From Streptomyces sp. BV286 (GTDB lineage: Bacteria > Actinomycetota > Actinomycetes > Streptomycetales > Streptomycetaceae): 64,000 nt of DNA. Numbering within the stretch: position 1 is the stretch's first letter; every line of letters starts with the position of its first letter. Positions 35,023 through 44,142 of the stretch are shown here, piece by piece. The notes beneath the pieces are model-generated. The model did no database searches. It was given only the letters and a program-made list of their open reading frames with translations, and had not been told where the DNA came from. A program made the translations under genes and the position numbers. Location of the stretch: NCBI RefSeq assembly GCF_019090165.1, contig NZ_JAHRIB010000100.1, forward strand, positions 62,001 through 126,000, written 5' to 3'.

Positions 35023-35598
35023 TCACATGCTCCGGGCCGCGGGCGGTGTCGAGCGCTCGAATGCGCCGTTCTTCCACTGCCACTTGGCACTCTCGTTCAC
35101 GTCGGGGCAGCAACTCGGCACGTCGGGCGAGGAGTAGCCGAGGAGCGTCGCGGTGATCGCGGCGTCGCGGAGGGTGAAGTCCTCGACGGAGAGGCGGTCC
35201 TTCGGGTCGACGAGAGTGGCGACGACCCGGGCCTTCGAGGAACCCTCGCCCTTGGTGAGGACGTAGACGCCGCTCGGCGGGGTGCCGGATCCGGCGTCGC
35301 AGCGGACCACGGCGACCGTCTCGGGGAGGCCGTCGCCGTCGAGATCGCCCGAGGCCTTCTTCTGGATCAGGACCTTCCCGGGGCCGCAGTCGAGCGGGAA
35401 GTCCACGCCGGCCGGGTCGGGGGGCGCGACGGCCGCCGGAGCGGTCTTCGCCTCGGCACCGTGCTGGGCGGCCGTGGCCTCGTCGGGCTGCAGGAAGGCG
35501 GAGGCGGCGACGACCGCGGCGAGCGCCGTCGCGGTGGCGAGCCAGTGGATCGGGCGGGTGTTCGTGTGGGCCAGTTCCGGGACGGCGGATTGCTGCAC
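35023..35598 (-). CDS. Secreted protein of unknown function with a DxDGDG-type motif
   Basis: About 191 residues from a GTG at 35598. There is an N-terminal export signal (HWLATATALAAVVAASAFL, then an Ala-rich segment). The mature part contains GDLDGDGLPETVAVVRCD, which resembles the calcium-binding loops of FG-GAP/VCBS-like repeats, plus four cysteines (CGPG, RCD, SCCPD) that could form disulfides. I do not recognise the family. Transcribed alone; a strong terminator of the upstream gene lies at 35712-35757. Confidence 0.75.
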   Translation of the reverse strand: MQQSAVPELAHTNTRPIHWLATATALAAVVAASAFLQPDEATAAQHGAEAKTAPAAVAPPDPAGVDFPLDCGPGKVLIQKKASGDLDGDGLPETVAVVRCDAGSGTPPSGVYVLTKGEGSSKARVVATLVDPKDRLSVEDFTLRDAAITATLLGYSSPDVPSCCPDVNESAKWQWKNGAFERSTPPAARSM

Positions 35599-35711
35599 TA
35601 GGAAGTGTCTCCCGTGAGGGCTGTGCCGGTGGGGTGGCCAGCATGGTGCCACACGTCACACCGTGAGGGAACGGCGGGGTCAGGGGTACTGGCGGAACGT
35701 CAGGGAAAAAG

Positions 35712-35757
35712 CGCCGTGGCCGAGTTCCCGAGGGTGCTCGGGAACTCGGCCACGGCG
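35712..35757 (-). terminator. Strong terminator after trmI
   Basis: A 21-bp perfect inverted repeat (35712-35732 and 35737-35757) with a 4-base loop. On the minus strand it is followed by GCTTTTTCC, a clear U-tract, 30 nt after the trmI stop. Confidence 0.92.
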
Positions 35758-35787
35758 TTTGCGCGTTGTGTCCGGCACGGGGCCGGC

Positions 35788-36690
35788 TCAGCGCCCGGCG
35801 CCCCCGTCGGCGTTCGGGCCGGAATAGTCCTCGCCGTACGAGCCCTTGGAGGGACGGCGGCGGCGCATGGGCGGCTCGACGCCGTCGGCGAGGCGGCGGG
35901 CGGTGAGCAGGAAGCCGGTGTGGCCGATCATCCGGTGGTCGGGGCGGACGGCCAGTCCTTCGATGTGCCAGTTGCGGACCATCGACTCCCAGGCGGTCGG
36001 CTCGTTGAAGCAGCCGATCTCGCGGATGGACTCGACGGTCCGGGCGAGCTGGGTGGTGGTCGCCACGTAGCAGCAGACGATGCCGCCGGGCACGAGGGCC
36101 TTGGAGACGGCCTCCAGGCACTCCCAGGGGGCGAGCATGTCGAGCACGACGCGGTCGACGTCGGTGTCCGACAGGTTGTCCTGGAGGTCGCCGACGGTGA
36201 GCTGCCAGGCGGGGTGGGGGCCACCGAAGTAGCGCTCCACGTTCTGCTGGGCGATCTCGGCGAAGTCCTCGCGGCGCTCGTAGGAGTGCAGCATGCCCTG
36301 GTCGCCGATGGCGCGGAGCAGGAAGCTGCTGAGTGAGCCGGAGCCCACGCCGGCTTCCACGACGCGCGCGCCGGGGAAGATGTCGGCGAAGGACAGGATC
36401 TGTCCCGCGTCCTTGGGATAGACCACGGCGGCGCCGCGGGGCATGGACAGGACGTAGTCGGGGAGCAGGGGGCGCAGCGCCAGATAGGCGACGTTCCCCG
36501 TGGTGCGGACAACGCTGCCCTCGGGAGCGCCGATCAGCTCGTCGTGCGGGAAGGAACCCTTGTGGGTGTGGAAGTTCTTCCCTGCTTCGAGCGTGAACGT
36601 GTAGTGGCGGCCCTTGGGGTCGGTCAGCTGTACCTGGTCCCCGACCTTGAAGGGCCCGCGTCGGCGGGCGGCACCGGTCGGTTCGGACAT
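35788..36690 (-). CDS. trmI: tRNA (adenine-58-N1)-methyltransferase
   Basis: A 300-residue enzyme from the ATG at 36690. It has the N-terminal beta domain (FKVGDQVQLTDPKGRHYTFTL), then the SAM-binding motif ARVVEAGVGSGSLSSFLLRAIG, and VVLDMLAPWECLEAV, all typical of TrmI, which methylates A58 in the tRNA T-loop as a tetramer. The last 25 residues are a charged tail. Commonly located near the proteasome genes in actinobacteria. Confidence 0.95.
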   Translation of the reverse strand: MSEPTGAARRRGPFKVGDQVQLTDPKGRHYTFTLEAGKNFHTHKGSFPHDELIGAPEGSVVRTTGNVAYLALRPLLPDYVLSMPRGAAVVYPKDAGQILSFADIFPGARVVEAGVGSGSLSSFLLRAIGDQGMLHSYERREDFAEIAQQNVERYFGGPHPAWQLTVGDLQDNLSDTDVDRVVLDMLAPWECLEAVSKALVPGGIVCCYVATTTQLARTVESIREIGCFNEPTAWESMVRNWHIEGLAVRPDHRMIGHTGFLLTARRLADGVEPPMRRRRPSKGSYGEDYSGPNADGGAGR

Positions 36691-36824
36691 GTGACCCAGC
36701 CTACCGGCCATTGCGGAGGGCGCCGACCACGGCCTCGGTGTGCTCGGGACCGTGGCGGACTGCGGGTCCTTCGTGGCGGAAGCCAGCAGTTCCCCCGCGC
36801 CCCTTGCGAGGCGTGGGGCGATGT

Positions 36825-38474
36825 TCAGGAGGGGCGGGCCATGGCCTTGACGAAGGCTTTCTCCACGTCCGCTGCCGAGAGGACGCCGTAGATCTCACCG
36901 GACTCCTCCACCACGAGGTACTCGGTCGCCGGGGTCGCACGCAGGACCTCCAGGAGGTCCTCACCGGCGAGTTCGGCGGAGACGCGCATGCCGTCGGTCA
37001 GGTCCTGGGCGAGCCCGCTGACGGCGACCCAGGGGCGGCGGTGTTCCGGTACGCCCACGATGGCGGCCTCGCGGACGAGCGAGAGGGGCTCGCCGTCCGC
37101 GTCCACCACGACGAGGGCGCGTGCGCCGGCGTCGTTGGCGCGGCGCAGTGCTTCGGAGAGGGGGGTGTCGGTCTCGACGGGGACGGCACGCCGGGTGAGG
37201 GCGCGGGCCCTGAGGTCGGGCAGGTGTTCCCGCAGGCGGGCCATGCGCAGGCTGTTTCCGGCGCCGGTCCAGATGATGGCGGCCAGGATCGCGGCGAGCA
37301 GAGCGTCCATGACGGTGTCCATGCCGCCGAGGTCCTCGGCGTCGGCGCCGAGCGCGCCGGAGTGGGTGAGCAGGGGCAGTCCGATGAGTACGGAGATCGC
37401 GAGGGCGCGGCCGACCCAGGCGGCGGCGATGGTGCCGGCCATCGGCTTGCCGGTCAGCTTCCAGACGACGGCCCGGAGCATGCGGCCGCCGTCGAGCGGC
37501 AGGCCGGGAAGCAGGTTGAACGCGGCGACGATCAGGTTCGAGATCATCAGGCCGGCCAGCAGGACGCCGGGGACGGTGCCCGGTTCGACGGTCAGCAGGG
37601 CGAGGTAGAACAGGCCGCCGAGGATCAGTGACAGGAGCGGGCCGACGAACGCGAGGACGAACTCGCGTCCGGGTGTCTCGGATTCCTTCTCGATCTCGGA
37701 GACGCCCCCGAAGAACTGGAGCTGGATCCGGCGCACGGGCAGCTTGAAGCGCAGTGCCGCGACCGTGTGCGCCAGTTCGTGGACGAGTACGGAGGCGTAG
37801 AAGGCGACCGCGAAGAAGAGCGAGACGAGGTAGCGGGCCATGCCCAGTTCGGGCAGGACGCGGTCGAGCTGACCGCCGAAGACCCAGGTGATGAGGGCGG
37901 CGACGAGGAACCAGCTGGGTGCCACGTACACGGGGACGCCGAAGGGGCGTCCCATGAGCAGGCCGCCGCCCGGGTCCTTGGCCCGCCGGGGGGCGGGCCC
38001 CCTGCGGCCCTTCTTGCGGCCGGGTTCCGGGGTGGTGTGGGCCTCGGACCGGTGGGCGTGGTGCGGCTGCTGGGGCGCGTGGCCGCCGGGACCCGTGGCC
38101 GCCGGGGGTGGCTCGGGCGCGGGCGGCGGGGTGGGGGTGGTGTCGCCCTGCGGCGTGGGAGGGGTGTCGGCCTGCGGCGTGGGCGTCCGGTCTTCCGTAC
38201 GCCGGTCGTCCGCCGGGGCCTCTCCGGTTCGGAGCTCCTTGCGCAGACGCGCCGGCGTCGTGCCCTCCGCCTGATCGGGGTGGGCCGGGTCCGTCGCTTT
38301 CGCCGCGTCGTCAGCGGTGGCTTCGGTGGTGGCTTCGGCGTCGTGCGGATCCTGGTCGGCGGGCGGCCGGGCCGTCGTGGTCGCCGGGTCGCCGGGTCGC
38401 GGCTGACCCGTGCGGCGCTCGTCCGCCTCGTCAGTGCCGGATCGCGGCTGCCCGCTCCCGCCGCTCTCGTCCAC
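36825..38474 (-). CDS. Site-2 protease family (M50) metallopeptidase with CBS domains
   Basis: A 549-residue membrane protein if begun at the GTG at 38474 (GAGGGG five bases upstream). Zinc-binding HELAH is at residues 232-236, with the second motif LLPGLPLDGGRML about 80 residues on. Six or so hydrophobic segments surround these, then two C-terminal CBS domains (RRAVPVETDTPLSEALRRAND and YLVVEESGEIYGVLSAADVEKA). Residues 1-170 are Pro/Thr/Ala-rich and disordered; homologues seem to begin near MGRPFGVPVYV (residue 174), so the start is uncertain. It should cleave a transmembrane substrate, possibly an anti-sigma factor. Confidence 0.93.
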   Translation of the reverse strand: MDESGGSGQPRSGTDEADERRTGQPRPGDPATTTARPPADQDPHDAEATTEATADDAAKATDPAHPDQAEGTTPARLRKELRTGEAPADDRRTEDRTPTPQADTPPTPQGDTTPTPPPAPEPPPAATGPGGHAPQQPHHAHRSEAHTTPEPGRKKGRRGPAPRRAKDPGGGLLMGRPFGVPVYVAPSWFLVAALITWVFGGQLDRVLPELGMARYLVSLFFAVAFYASVLVHELAHTVAALRFKLPVRRIQLQFFGGVSEIEKESETPGREFVLAFVGPLLSLILGGLFYLALLTVEPGTVPGVLLAGLMISNLIVAAFNLLPGLPLDGGRMLRAVVWKLTGKPMAGTIAAAWVGRALAISVLIGLPLLTHSGALGADAEDLGGMDTVMDALLAAILAAIIWTGAGNSLRMARLREHLPDLRARALTRRAVPVETDTPLSEALRRANDAGARALVVVDADGEPLSLVREAAIVGVPEHRRPWVAVSGLAQDLTDGMRVSAELAGEDLLEVLRATPATEYLVVEESGEIYGVLSAADVEKAFVKAMARPS

Positions 38475-38666
38475 GATGTCCCCTCGTTCGACGCGTATCC
38501 CGCTCGCGATCATGCCCGCGAGAGGTCTCGTGGTCGATGGTATGCGGCCGTCGCGGCGTGTTCGGCCCCGGCACCCCCTCCGTTTCCCGTGCGGCGACTC
38601 GGTCGCGTACGGCGCGCAGGTCACCGTGTGTCGCACTGTCAGTGGCGGGCCGTAAGGTCTGTCGTC

Positions 38667-39971
38667 ATGGATACCAGCACCGGCGGCGTCGCCCAGGACG
38701 GCCCCGGGGCCGCGGCGTCGGACGACGTGGCCCAGCCGTCCGGCACCGCGGCGGAAGCCACGGTGCCCCGGCCCTCCGACCCGTCGACCGCGCCGGCCGA
38801 CTCCGTCGTCGAGCCCGCGGACACAGCGGCAGCGAATGCCGCCGGTCCCGCACCCGAGCAGGGCCCGGGCACCGTGCCGTCGGCCGACGAACAGACGGGA
38901 GACCCGGTGCCGCTGTCCAGCGGCCCTGTCGCCGGATCGACCGTCGATACGGCCGGGTCCGTGGACGAGGCGGCTGTGCGGGGCAGCTCCGAGGACGAGC
39001 AGGACACGGCTTCGGTGGCCGGGCCGAAAGGTGGCGGCGCCGGTGACGCGGCGGTCGGGGTGCCGGCCGTCGGCGGTGCAGCCGAGCCGGCGGATGCCGA
39101 TACCGCGGGTGGGCTGACCGGCCGCACCGCCGGCGCCGTGCCGCCGGCCTCGCTGTCGCCTTCGCGGGCCGGGGACTTCATGCAGTGTCCGCTGCTGTAC
39201 CGGTTCCGGGTGATCGACAAGCTGCCCGAGAAGCCGAGCGAGGCGGCGACGCGCGGGACGCTGGTGCACGCCGTCCTGGAGCGGCTCTTCGACTCCCCGG
39301 CCACCGAGCGGACGGCGCCGCGTGCGAAGTCGCTGATCCCCGGTCAGTGGGACCGGCTGCGGGAGGCGAAGCCGGAGCTGGCCGAGCTGTTCGCGGACGA
39401 CGACGAGCAGGTGGCGGGCGAGCGACTGGCGCGCTGGCTCGGTGAGGCCGAGCGCCTGGTCGAGCGCTGGTTCACCCTGGAGGACCCGACCCGTCTCGAA
39501 CCGGCCGAGCGGGAGCTGTTCGTGGAGGCCCGGCTCGATTCCGGCCTGAAGCTGCGCGGCATCATCGACCGCGTCGACGTGGCGCCCACGGGCGAGGTGC
39601 GGATCGTCGACTACAAGACGGGCAAGGCCCCGCGTCCGGAGTACGCGGAGGGCGCCCTGTTCCAGATGAAGTTCTACGCCCTGGTGGTGTGGCGCCTGAA
39701 GCAGGTCGTGCCGCGCCGCCTCCAGCTCGTCTATCTGGGCAGCGGCGACGTGCTCACGTACGACCCGGTGCCGGCCGATCTGGAGCGGGTGGAGCGGAAG
39801 TTGCACGCACTGTGGGAGGCGATCCGGCTCGCCACCGAGACCGGCGAGTGGCGTCCGCGGCCCACCAAGCTCTGTGGCTGGTGCGACCACCGGTCGGTCT
39901 GTCCGGAATTCGGTGGCACTCCCCCGCCGTATCCGCTTCCCGTGCGGGCGCCCGGGCCGAGCGGTCCGTGA
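38667..39971 (+). CDS. RecB-family PD-(D/E)XK nuclease with Fe-S cysteines
   Basis: A 434-residue protein from the ATG at 38667. Residues 1-158 are a low-complexity Ala/Gly/Pro/Asp region. The nuclease core follows: SPSRAGDFMQCPLLYRFR (Cys174), RGTLVHAVLERLF, LRGIIDRVDV (Asp301) and VRIVDYKTGK (Asp315, Lys317). A C-terminal KLCGWCDHRSVCPEF supplies Cys403, 406 and 412, which with Cys174 make the Fe-S-binding cage known in AddB/Cas4-like nucleases. Likely a DNA repair exonuclease. Divergent from the M50 gene. Confidence 0.92.
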   Translation: MDTSTGGVAQDGPGAAASDDVAQPSGTAAEATVPRPSDPSTAPADSVVEPADTAAANAAGPAPEQGPGTVPSADEQTGDPVPLSSGPVAGSTVDTAGSVDEAAVRGSSEDEQDTASVAGPKGGGAGDAAVGVPAVGGAAEPADADTAGGLTGRTAGAVPPASLSPSRAGDFMQCPLLYRFRVIDKLPEKPSEAATRGTLVHAVLERLFDSPATERTAPRAKSLIPGQWDRLREAKPELAELFADDDEQVAGERLARWLGEAERLVERWFTLEDPTRLEPAERELFVEARLDSGLKLRGIIDRVDVAPTGEVRIVDYKTGKAPRPEYAEGALFQMKFYALVVWRLKQVVPRRLQLVYLGSGDVLTYDPVPADLERVERKLHALWEAIRLATETGEWRPRPTKLCGWCDHRSVCPEFGGTPPPYPLPVRAPGPSGP

Positions 39972-40078
39972 TCCGGGGGCCTCGTTCGCCCGCGCAGGCG
40001 CACGGCAGGCGAGCCCCGGCGGCGGACCGCGCGACCTGAGCAGGGCAGAATGGGGGCGGACTAGCGAAGGAGACTTAC

Positions 40079-40750
40079 GTGGCCATCCGCGTCCTACTGG
40101 TCGACGACCAGCCCCTGCTGCGCACCGGCTTCCGGATGATCCTGGAGGCCGAGCAGGACATCGCGGTCGTCGGCGAGGCCGGTGACGGTCTCCAGGCAAT
40201 CGATCAGGTACGTGCCCTGCAGCCCGATGTGGTGCTGATGGACATCCGTATGCCGCGGATGGACGGGGTCGAGGCGACCCGGCAGATCACCGGCCCCGGC
40301 CGGGACGGCCCGGCGAAGGTGCTGGTCCTGACGACGTTCGACCTCGACGAGTACGTGGTGGAGGCGCTGCGCGCCGGCGCCAGCGGTTTCCTCCTGAAGG
40401 ACGCCCCGGCCGACGAACTGGTGCAGGCCATCCGGGTGGTGGCGTCCGGTGAGGCCATGCTCGCGCCCAGCATCACCCGGCGGCTCCTCGACAAGTACGC
40501 GAGCCATCTGCCCTCGGGCGACGAGCCCGTGCCGGACACCCTGCACACGCTCACCGACCGCGAGGTCGAGGTCCTGAAGCTGGTGGCCCGCGGCCTGTCG
40601 AACGCGGAGATCGCCGCCGACCTGTTCGTCAGCGAGACCACGGTCAAGACGCATGTGGGTCACGTCCTCACCAAGCTGGGGCTGCGGGACCGGGTGCAGG
40701 CCGCGGTGTACGCGTACGAGAGCGGTCTGGTGCGCCCCGGCGCGCAGTGA
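40079..40750 (+). CDS. NarL/FixJ-type response regulator (orphan)
   Basis: A 223-residue regulator beginning at the GTG at 40079, AAGGAG six bases upstream. The receiver domain has VLLVDDQPLLRTG, phospho-acceptor Asp in VVLMDIRMPRMDG, LTTFD and the LLKDAPADEL Lys. The LuxR-type HTH is LTDREVEVLKLVARGLSNAEIAADLFVSETTVKTHVGHVLTKLGLRDRVQ. No sensor kinase is adjacent. A long hairpin terminates its transcript. Confidence 0.96.
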   Translation: MAIRVLLVDDQPLLRTGFRMILEAEQDIAVVGEAGDGLQAIDQVRALQPDVVLMDIRMPRMDGVEATRQITGPGRDGPAKVLVLTTFDLDEYVVEALRAGASGFLLKDAPADELVQAIRVVASGEAMLAPSITRRLLDKYASHLPSGDEPVPDTLHTLTDREVEVLKLVARGLSNAEIAADLFVSETTVKTHVGHVLTKLGLRDRVQAAVYAYESGLVRPGAQ

Positions 40751-40802
40751 GCGCGCACGCCCCGGAGTACGGACCGGGCACGGCACCACCGAACACAGCG
40801 GC

Positions 40803-40850
40803 ATGAGAAATGGCTGCCCCCCCCTTCGAAGGGGGGCAGCCATTTCTCAT
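40803..40850. terminator. Long bidirectional terminator hairpin
   Basis: Perfect 20-bp arms (40803-40822 and 40831-40850), beginning ATGAGAAATGGCTG and ending CAGCCATTTCTCAT, flank an 8-base loop. It lies between the convergent ends of the response regulator and the first binding-protein gene, with A/T-rich outer arms that serve as U-tracts on either strand. Confidence 0.9.
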
Positions 40851-40898
40851 CTTCCGAAAGCCCGACAGCCCGAACGCGGGCGATCCGTGTGGGGGGCG

Positions 40899-42482
40899 TC
40901 AGTTCTTGCTGATCTCCCAGAAGCGGAACACCGTCGAGGCGTCGAGGCAGTACTCCAGGCCGTACACGCTGTCGCGGACCACCGCGTACTGCTTGGCCTG
41001 CCAGACCGGGATGACCGGGACCTCCTCGGCGACGATGTCCTGGAGTTCGCCGTACTGCTGGTGGGTCGACGAGCGGTCGCTCTGGGCGGCGGTCTCGGGG
41101 ATGAGCCGCCCGGTGACCGTGCTGTTCGTGTAGTTGTTGGACAGCACGTTGCCCTTGCCGAAGAACGGGGCCGTGAAGTTGTCCGGATCCGGGTAGTCGG
41201 GCACCCAGCCCTTCACGTACACGCCGTACTTGCCTGCCTCGATGCCCTTCTCGTACTGGTCGTAGGAGACGGACTTGACGCTCGCGTCGAACAGGCCGCT
41301 GTCGTTGAGCTGCCCGGCTATCGCCTTGAACTCCTCGTCCGTGGACGGCCCGTAGCGGGTCGGCGTCGACCAGAGGGTCAGCTTCACCTTGTCGGTGATG
41401 CCGTCGGCGGCCAGCGCGGCCTCGGCCTTGGCGCGCGAGGGGCTCGCACCGTAGGCGTTGAAGAAGGCCGTGTTGTGGCCCGTGATGCCGGCCGGGATGA
41501 TCGAGTACAGCGGGGTCGCGGTGTTCTTGTAGACCTCGTCGATGAGGGCGTTGCGGTCGAGCAGGTGGGCGATGGCCTTGCGGACACCCAGCCGGCCCGC
41601 CACCGGGTCGTCCATGTTGAAGACCAGGTGCTGCACCTCGGCGCTCGAGCCCTCGACGACGTCGATGTCCTGGCTGCCGGAGGCGTCCGCCTCGATCTCC
41701 GCGATGTCCTGGGCTGCCAGTCCTCGGTAGGCGAGGTCGACCTCGTTGTCGACGACGGCCTTCTTCAGGCCGGTCCGGTCGCCGTGGAAGAGCTTGAGGA
41801 CCACACCGGAGTTGCGCGTCTTCGCGGTGCCCTCGTAGTTCTCGTTGACCGAGAAGACGGCCTCGTCCTCGCCGAACGACTCCAGCTTGTACGGGCCGGA
41901 GCCGACGGCCTCGCCGTCCTCGCGCAGTCCGTCCGCGGAGTACTCCCGGCGGTTGACGATGGAACCGGCACCCGAGGCGATCTTGCTCGGGAAGGTGGCG
42001 TCGGAGACCTTGAGCTTGAAGACGACCTTCTTCTCGTTGGGGGTCTCCACCTTGTCCAGCATGGGGAACATGATCGCGGGCCCGTCGGCGTCGTCGATCT
42101 TCAGCATGCGGTCGAAGGAGAACTTCACGTCCCGCGAGGTCAGCTCGTCACCGTTGCTGAACCGCAGCCCGTCGCGCAGGGTGCACTCGAAGACCTTGGC
42201 CGCCGCGTCCGTGAAGGAGCACTCCTCGGCGGCCTCCGGCACCGGCTCGGTGCCGCCCTTGGGGAAGCTGAGCAACGACTGGAAGACGTTGTTGAACAGG
42301 AGCCAGGAGCCCGGGTCGTAGCCGGAGGCCGGGTCGGTGGCCAGGACGTCGTCGGTCATCCCCATGACGATGTCGGTGTCACTGCCGCCGGCGGAGCCCG
42401 TCTCCGAGCCGCATCCGGTCAGCAGTCCTGCGGACAGTCCCGCCATGACAGGCAGGACCGGCCACTTGGTTCGCATGTTCAC
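40899..42482 (-). CDS. Peptide/nickel-type ABC transporter substrate-binding lipoprotein
   Basis: A 527-residue family 5 solute-binding protein (OppA/DppA type). The signal peptide ends in lipobox LLTGC. Family features include FTDAAAKVFECTLRDGLRFSNGDELTSRDVKFSFDRM and SGPYKLESF. It is 55 nt downstream of a paralogue on the same strand; neither has permease or ATPase genes in the window, so they must use a transporter encoded elsewhere or act in peptide sensing. Confidence 0.95.
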   Translation of the reverse strand: MNMRTKWPVLPVMAGLSAGLLTGCGSETGSAGGSDTDIVMGMTDDVLATDPASGYDPGSWLLFNNVFQSLLSFPKGGTEPVPEAAEECSFTDAAAKVFECTLRDGLRFSNGDELTSRDVKFSFDRMLKIDDADGPAIMFPMLDKVETPNEKKVVFKLKVSDATFPSKIASGAGSIVNRREYSADGLREDGEAVGSGPYKLESFGEDEAVFSVNENYEGTAKTRNSGVVLKLFHGDRTGLKKAVVDNEVDLAYRGLAAQDIAEIEADASGSQDIDVVEGSSAEVQHLVFNMDDPVAGRLGVRKAIAHLLDRNALIDEVYKNTATPLYSIIPAGITGHNTAFFNAYGASPSRAKAEAALAADGITDKVKLTLWSTPTRYGPSTDEEFKAIAGQLNDSGLFDASVKSVSYDQYEKGIEAGKYGVYVKGWVPDYPDPDNFTAPFFGKGNVLSNNYTNSTVTGRLIPETAAQSDRSSTHQQYGELQDIVAEEVPVIPVWQAKQYAVVRDSVYGLEYCLDASTVFRFWEISKN

Positions 42483-42537
42483 GTGCGTGAGCCTTGTCGT
42501 TGTTCTCGGGTCCGGTCGGTGACGTCAGCGGTGGACG

Positions 42538-44142
42538 TCAGCCGCCCACTCCGCGGCCGAGCTCCCACAGCTGGAGCGTCGCGGACGAGTTGAGCGCGTA
42601 CTCGGCACCGGTGATGTCGTCCCGTGCGGCGATGTACTGCTTGCCCTGCCACAGCGGCAGGACCGGGACGTCCTCGGCGACGATGCTCTGGATCTCCTCG
42701 ATGCTGTTCGACGCGGTGAGGCGGTCGGCCTCGCGGCGGGACTCGGGGATCAGGACACCGCGGATCGTCTCGTTCGTGTAGGGCGAGCCGATGGTGTTGT
42801 CCTTGTCGAGGAACGGCGCGAGGTAGTTGTCGGCGTCGGGGAAGTCGGGGAACCAGCCCATGCCGTAGACCTCGTAGTCGCCCTTCTGCTCGTTCGGGCG
42901 GAAGGTCTCCCACTTCTCGCCCTCGATGCCCACCTTGAAGAGGCCACTGTCGTTGAGCTGCTTCTGCAGCACCTCGAACTCCTCCTTGGTGGCCGGGCCG
43001 TAGTGGTCGTCCGTGTAGTGCAGCGTCAGCTTCACCGGCGTGGTGATGCTCGCCTTGGACAGCAGTTCCTTGGCCTTGGAGACGCTCGGGTCGCCGTACT
43101 TGTTGAAGAACGAGTTGGCGTGCCCCGTGACGGTGGCCGGGACCATCGAGTACAGCGGGTCGGCGCCGGAGCCGTACACCTCGGAGGTGAGCTCACCCCG
43201 GTTGATGACCTGGGCCATCGCCTGGCGGACCGCCTTGGTCTTCACCGACGGATCGTCGGTGTTGAAGCCGAGGTAGCGGATCTCCAGACCGGGCTGCTCG
43301 ATCAGGTCGACATCGGTCTCCGTGTCGTTCTGGAGCTTCTTGATCTGCCCGGGCGACATGGTGCGGGTCATCATGTCGATGTCGCCCTTGTCGAGCGCGG
43401 TGCCCATGGCGTCGGCGGCCTCGAAGGACCGCAGCTCGACCTTGTCGTTCTTGAGCTTCGAAGTGCCCTGGTAATTGGGGTTCTTGCTGAAGACGGCCTT
43501 GACCATCTCGTTGTCCTTGACCTCGGCCTCGAGGGTGTAAGGGCCGGAGCCGCTCACGTCGAAGCCGTCCCGCAGCTTGTTCTTGTCGTAGTCGTCGGGG
43601 TTGACGATGCCCGCGACCGGCGTCGACAGCTTGAACGGGAAGGTGGCGTCGGCGGTGTTGAGGTGGAAGATCACCTCTCGGTCGCCCTTGGTCTCGACGG
43701 TGTCCACGGTGGACAGCAGGGCGAAGACACCGGTGTCGGCCTTGATCCGCATCGCACGGTCGATGGAGAACTTCACGTCCTCCGCGGTGACCTTGTCGCC
43801 GTTCGAGAACTTGAGGTCCTTGCGCAGGGTGCAGGCGTACCGCTCGTTGCCCGAGTCGGTGAAGCCGCACTCCTCGGCGGCCTCCGGCGTCGGGTCGCCG
43901 CCGCCGTTGGGCGCGACCAGCAGCGTCTGCACCGTCTGACGGAGGATGTTCCACGTGCCGACGTCGTACGCGTAGGCCGGGTCCAGGGGCGCGGGGGCAT
44001 CCTTCGCGGCGGTGAACCGGTCGGTGGTACCGACGACGATGGCGTCGCCGCCACCGCCCCCGCTGTCGGAACCGCCACACGCGGCGAGGACCGGGACGAG
44101 CAGACCGATCACGGCCGGCAGCACCAAAGGCTTGCGGTTCAT
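42538..44142 (-). CDS. Peptide-type ABC transporter substrate-binding lipoprotein (paralogue)
   Basis: A 534-residue family 5 binding protein, start ATG at 44142, lipobox VLAAC. It shares with the downstream gene the phrases EAAEEC-FTD, LRKDLKFSNGD, EDVKFSIDRAM and NDSGLF, so the two arose by tandem duplication. Long untranslated sequence lies upstream. Confidence 0.95.
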   Translation of the reverse strand: MNRKPLVLPAVIGLLVPVLAACGGSDSGGGGGDAIVVGTTDRFTAAKDAPAPLDPAYAYDVGTWNILRQTVQTLLVAPNGGGDPTPEAAEECGFTDSGNERYACTLRKDLKFSNGDKVTAEDVKFSIDRAMRIKADTGVFALLSTVDTVETKGDREVIFHLNTADATFPFKLSTPVAGIVNPDDYDKNKLRDGFDVSGSGPYTLEAEVKDNEMVKAVFSKNPNYQGTSKLKNDKVELRSFEAADAMGTALDKGDIDMMTRTMSPGQIKKLQNDTETDVDLIEQPGLEIRYLGFNTDDPSVKTKAVRQAMAQVINRGELTSEVYGSGADPLYSMVPATVTGHANSFFNKYGDPSVSKAKELLSKASITTPVKLTLHYTDDHYGPATKEEFEVLQKQLNDSGLFKVGIEGEKWETFRPNEQKGDYEVYGMGWFPDFPDADNYLAPFLDKDNTIGSPYTNETIRGVLIPESRREADRLTASNSIEEIQSIVAEDVPVLPLWQGKQYIAARDDITGAEYALNSSATLQLWELGRGVGG

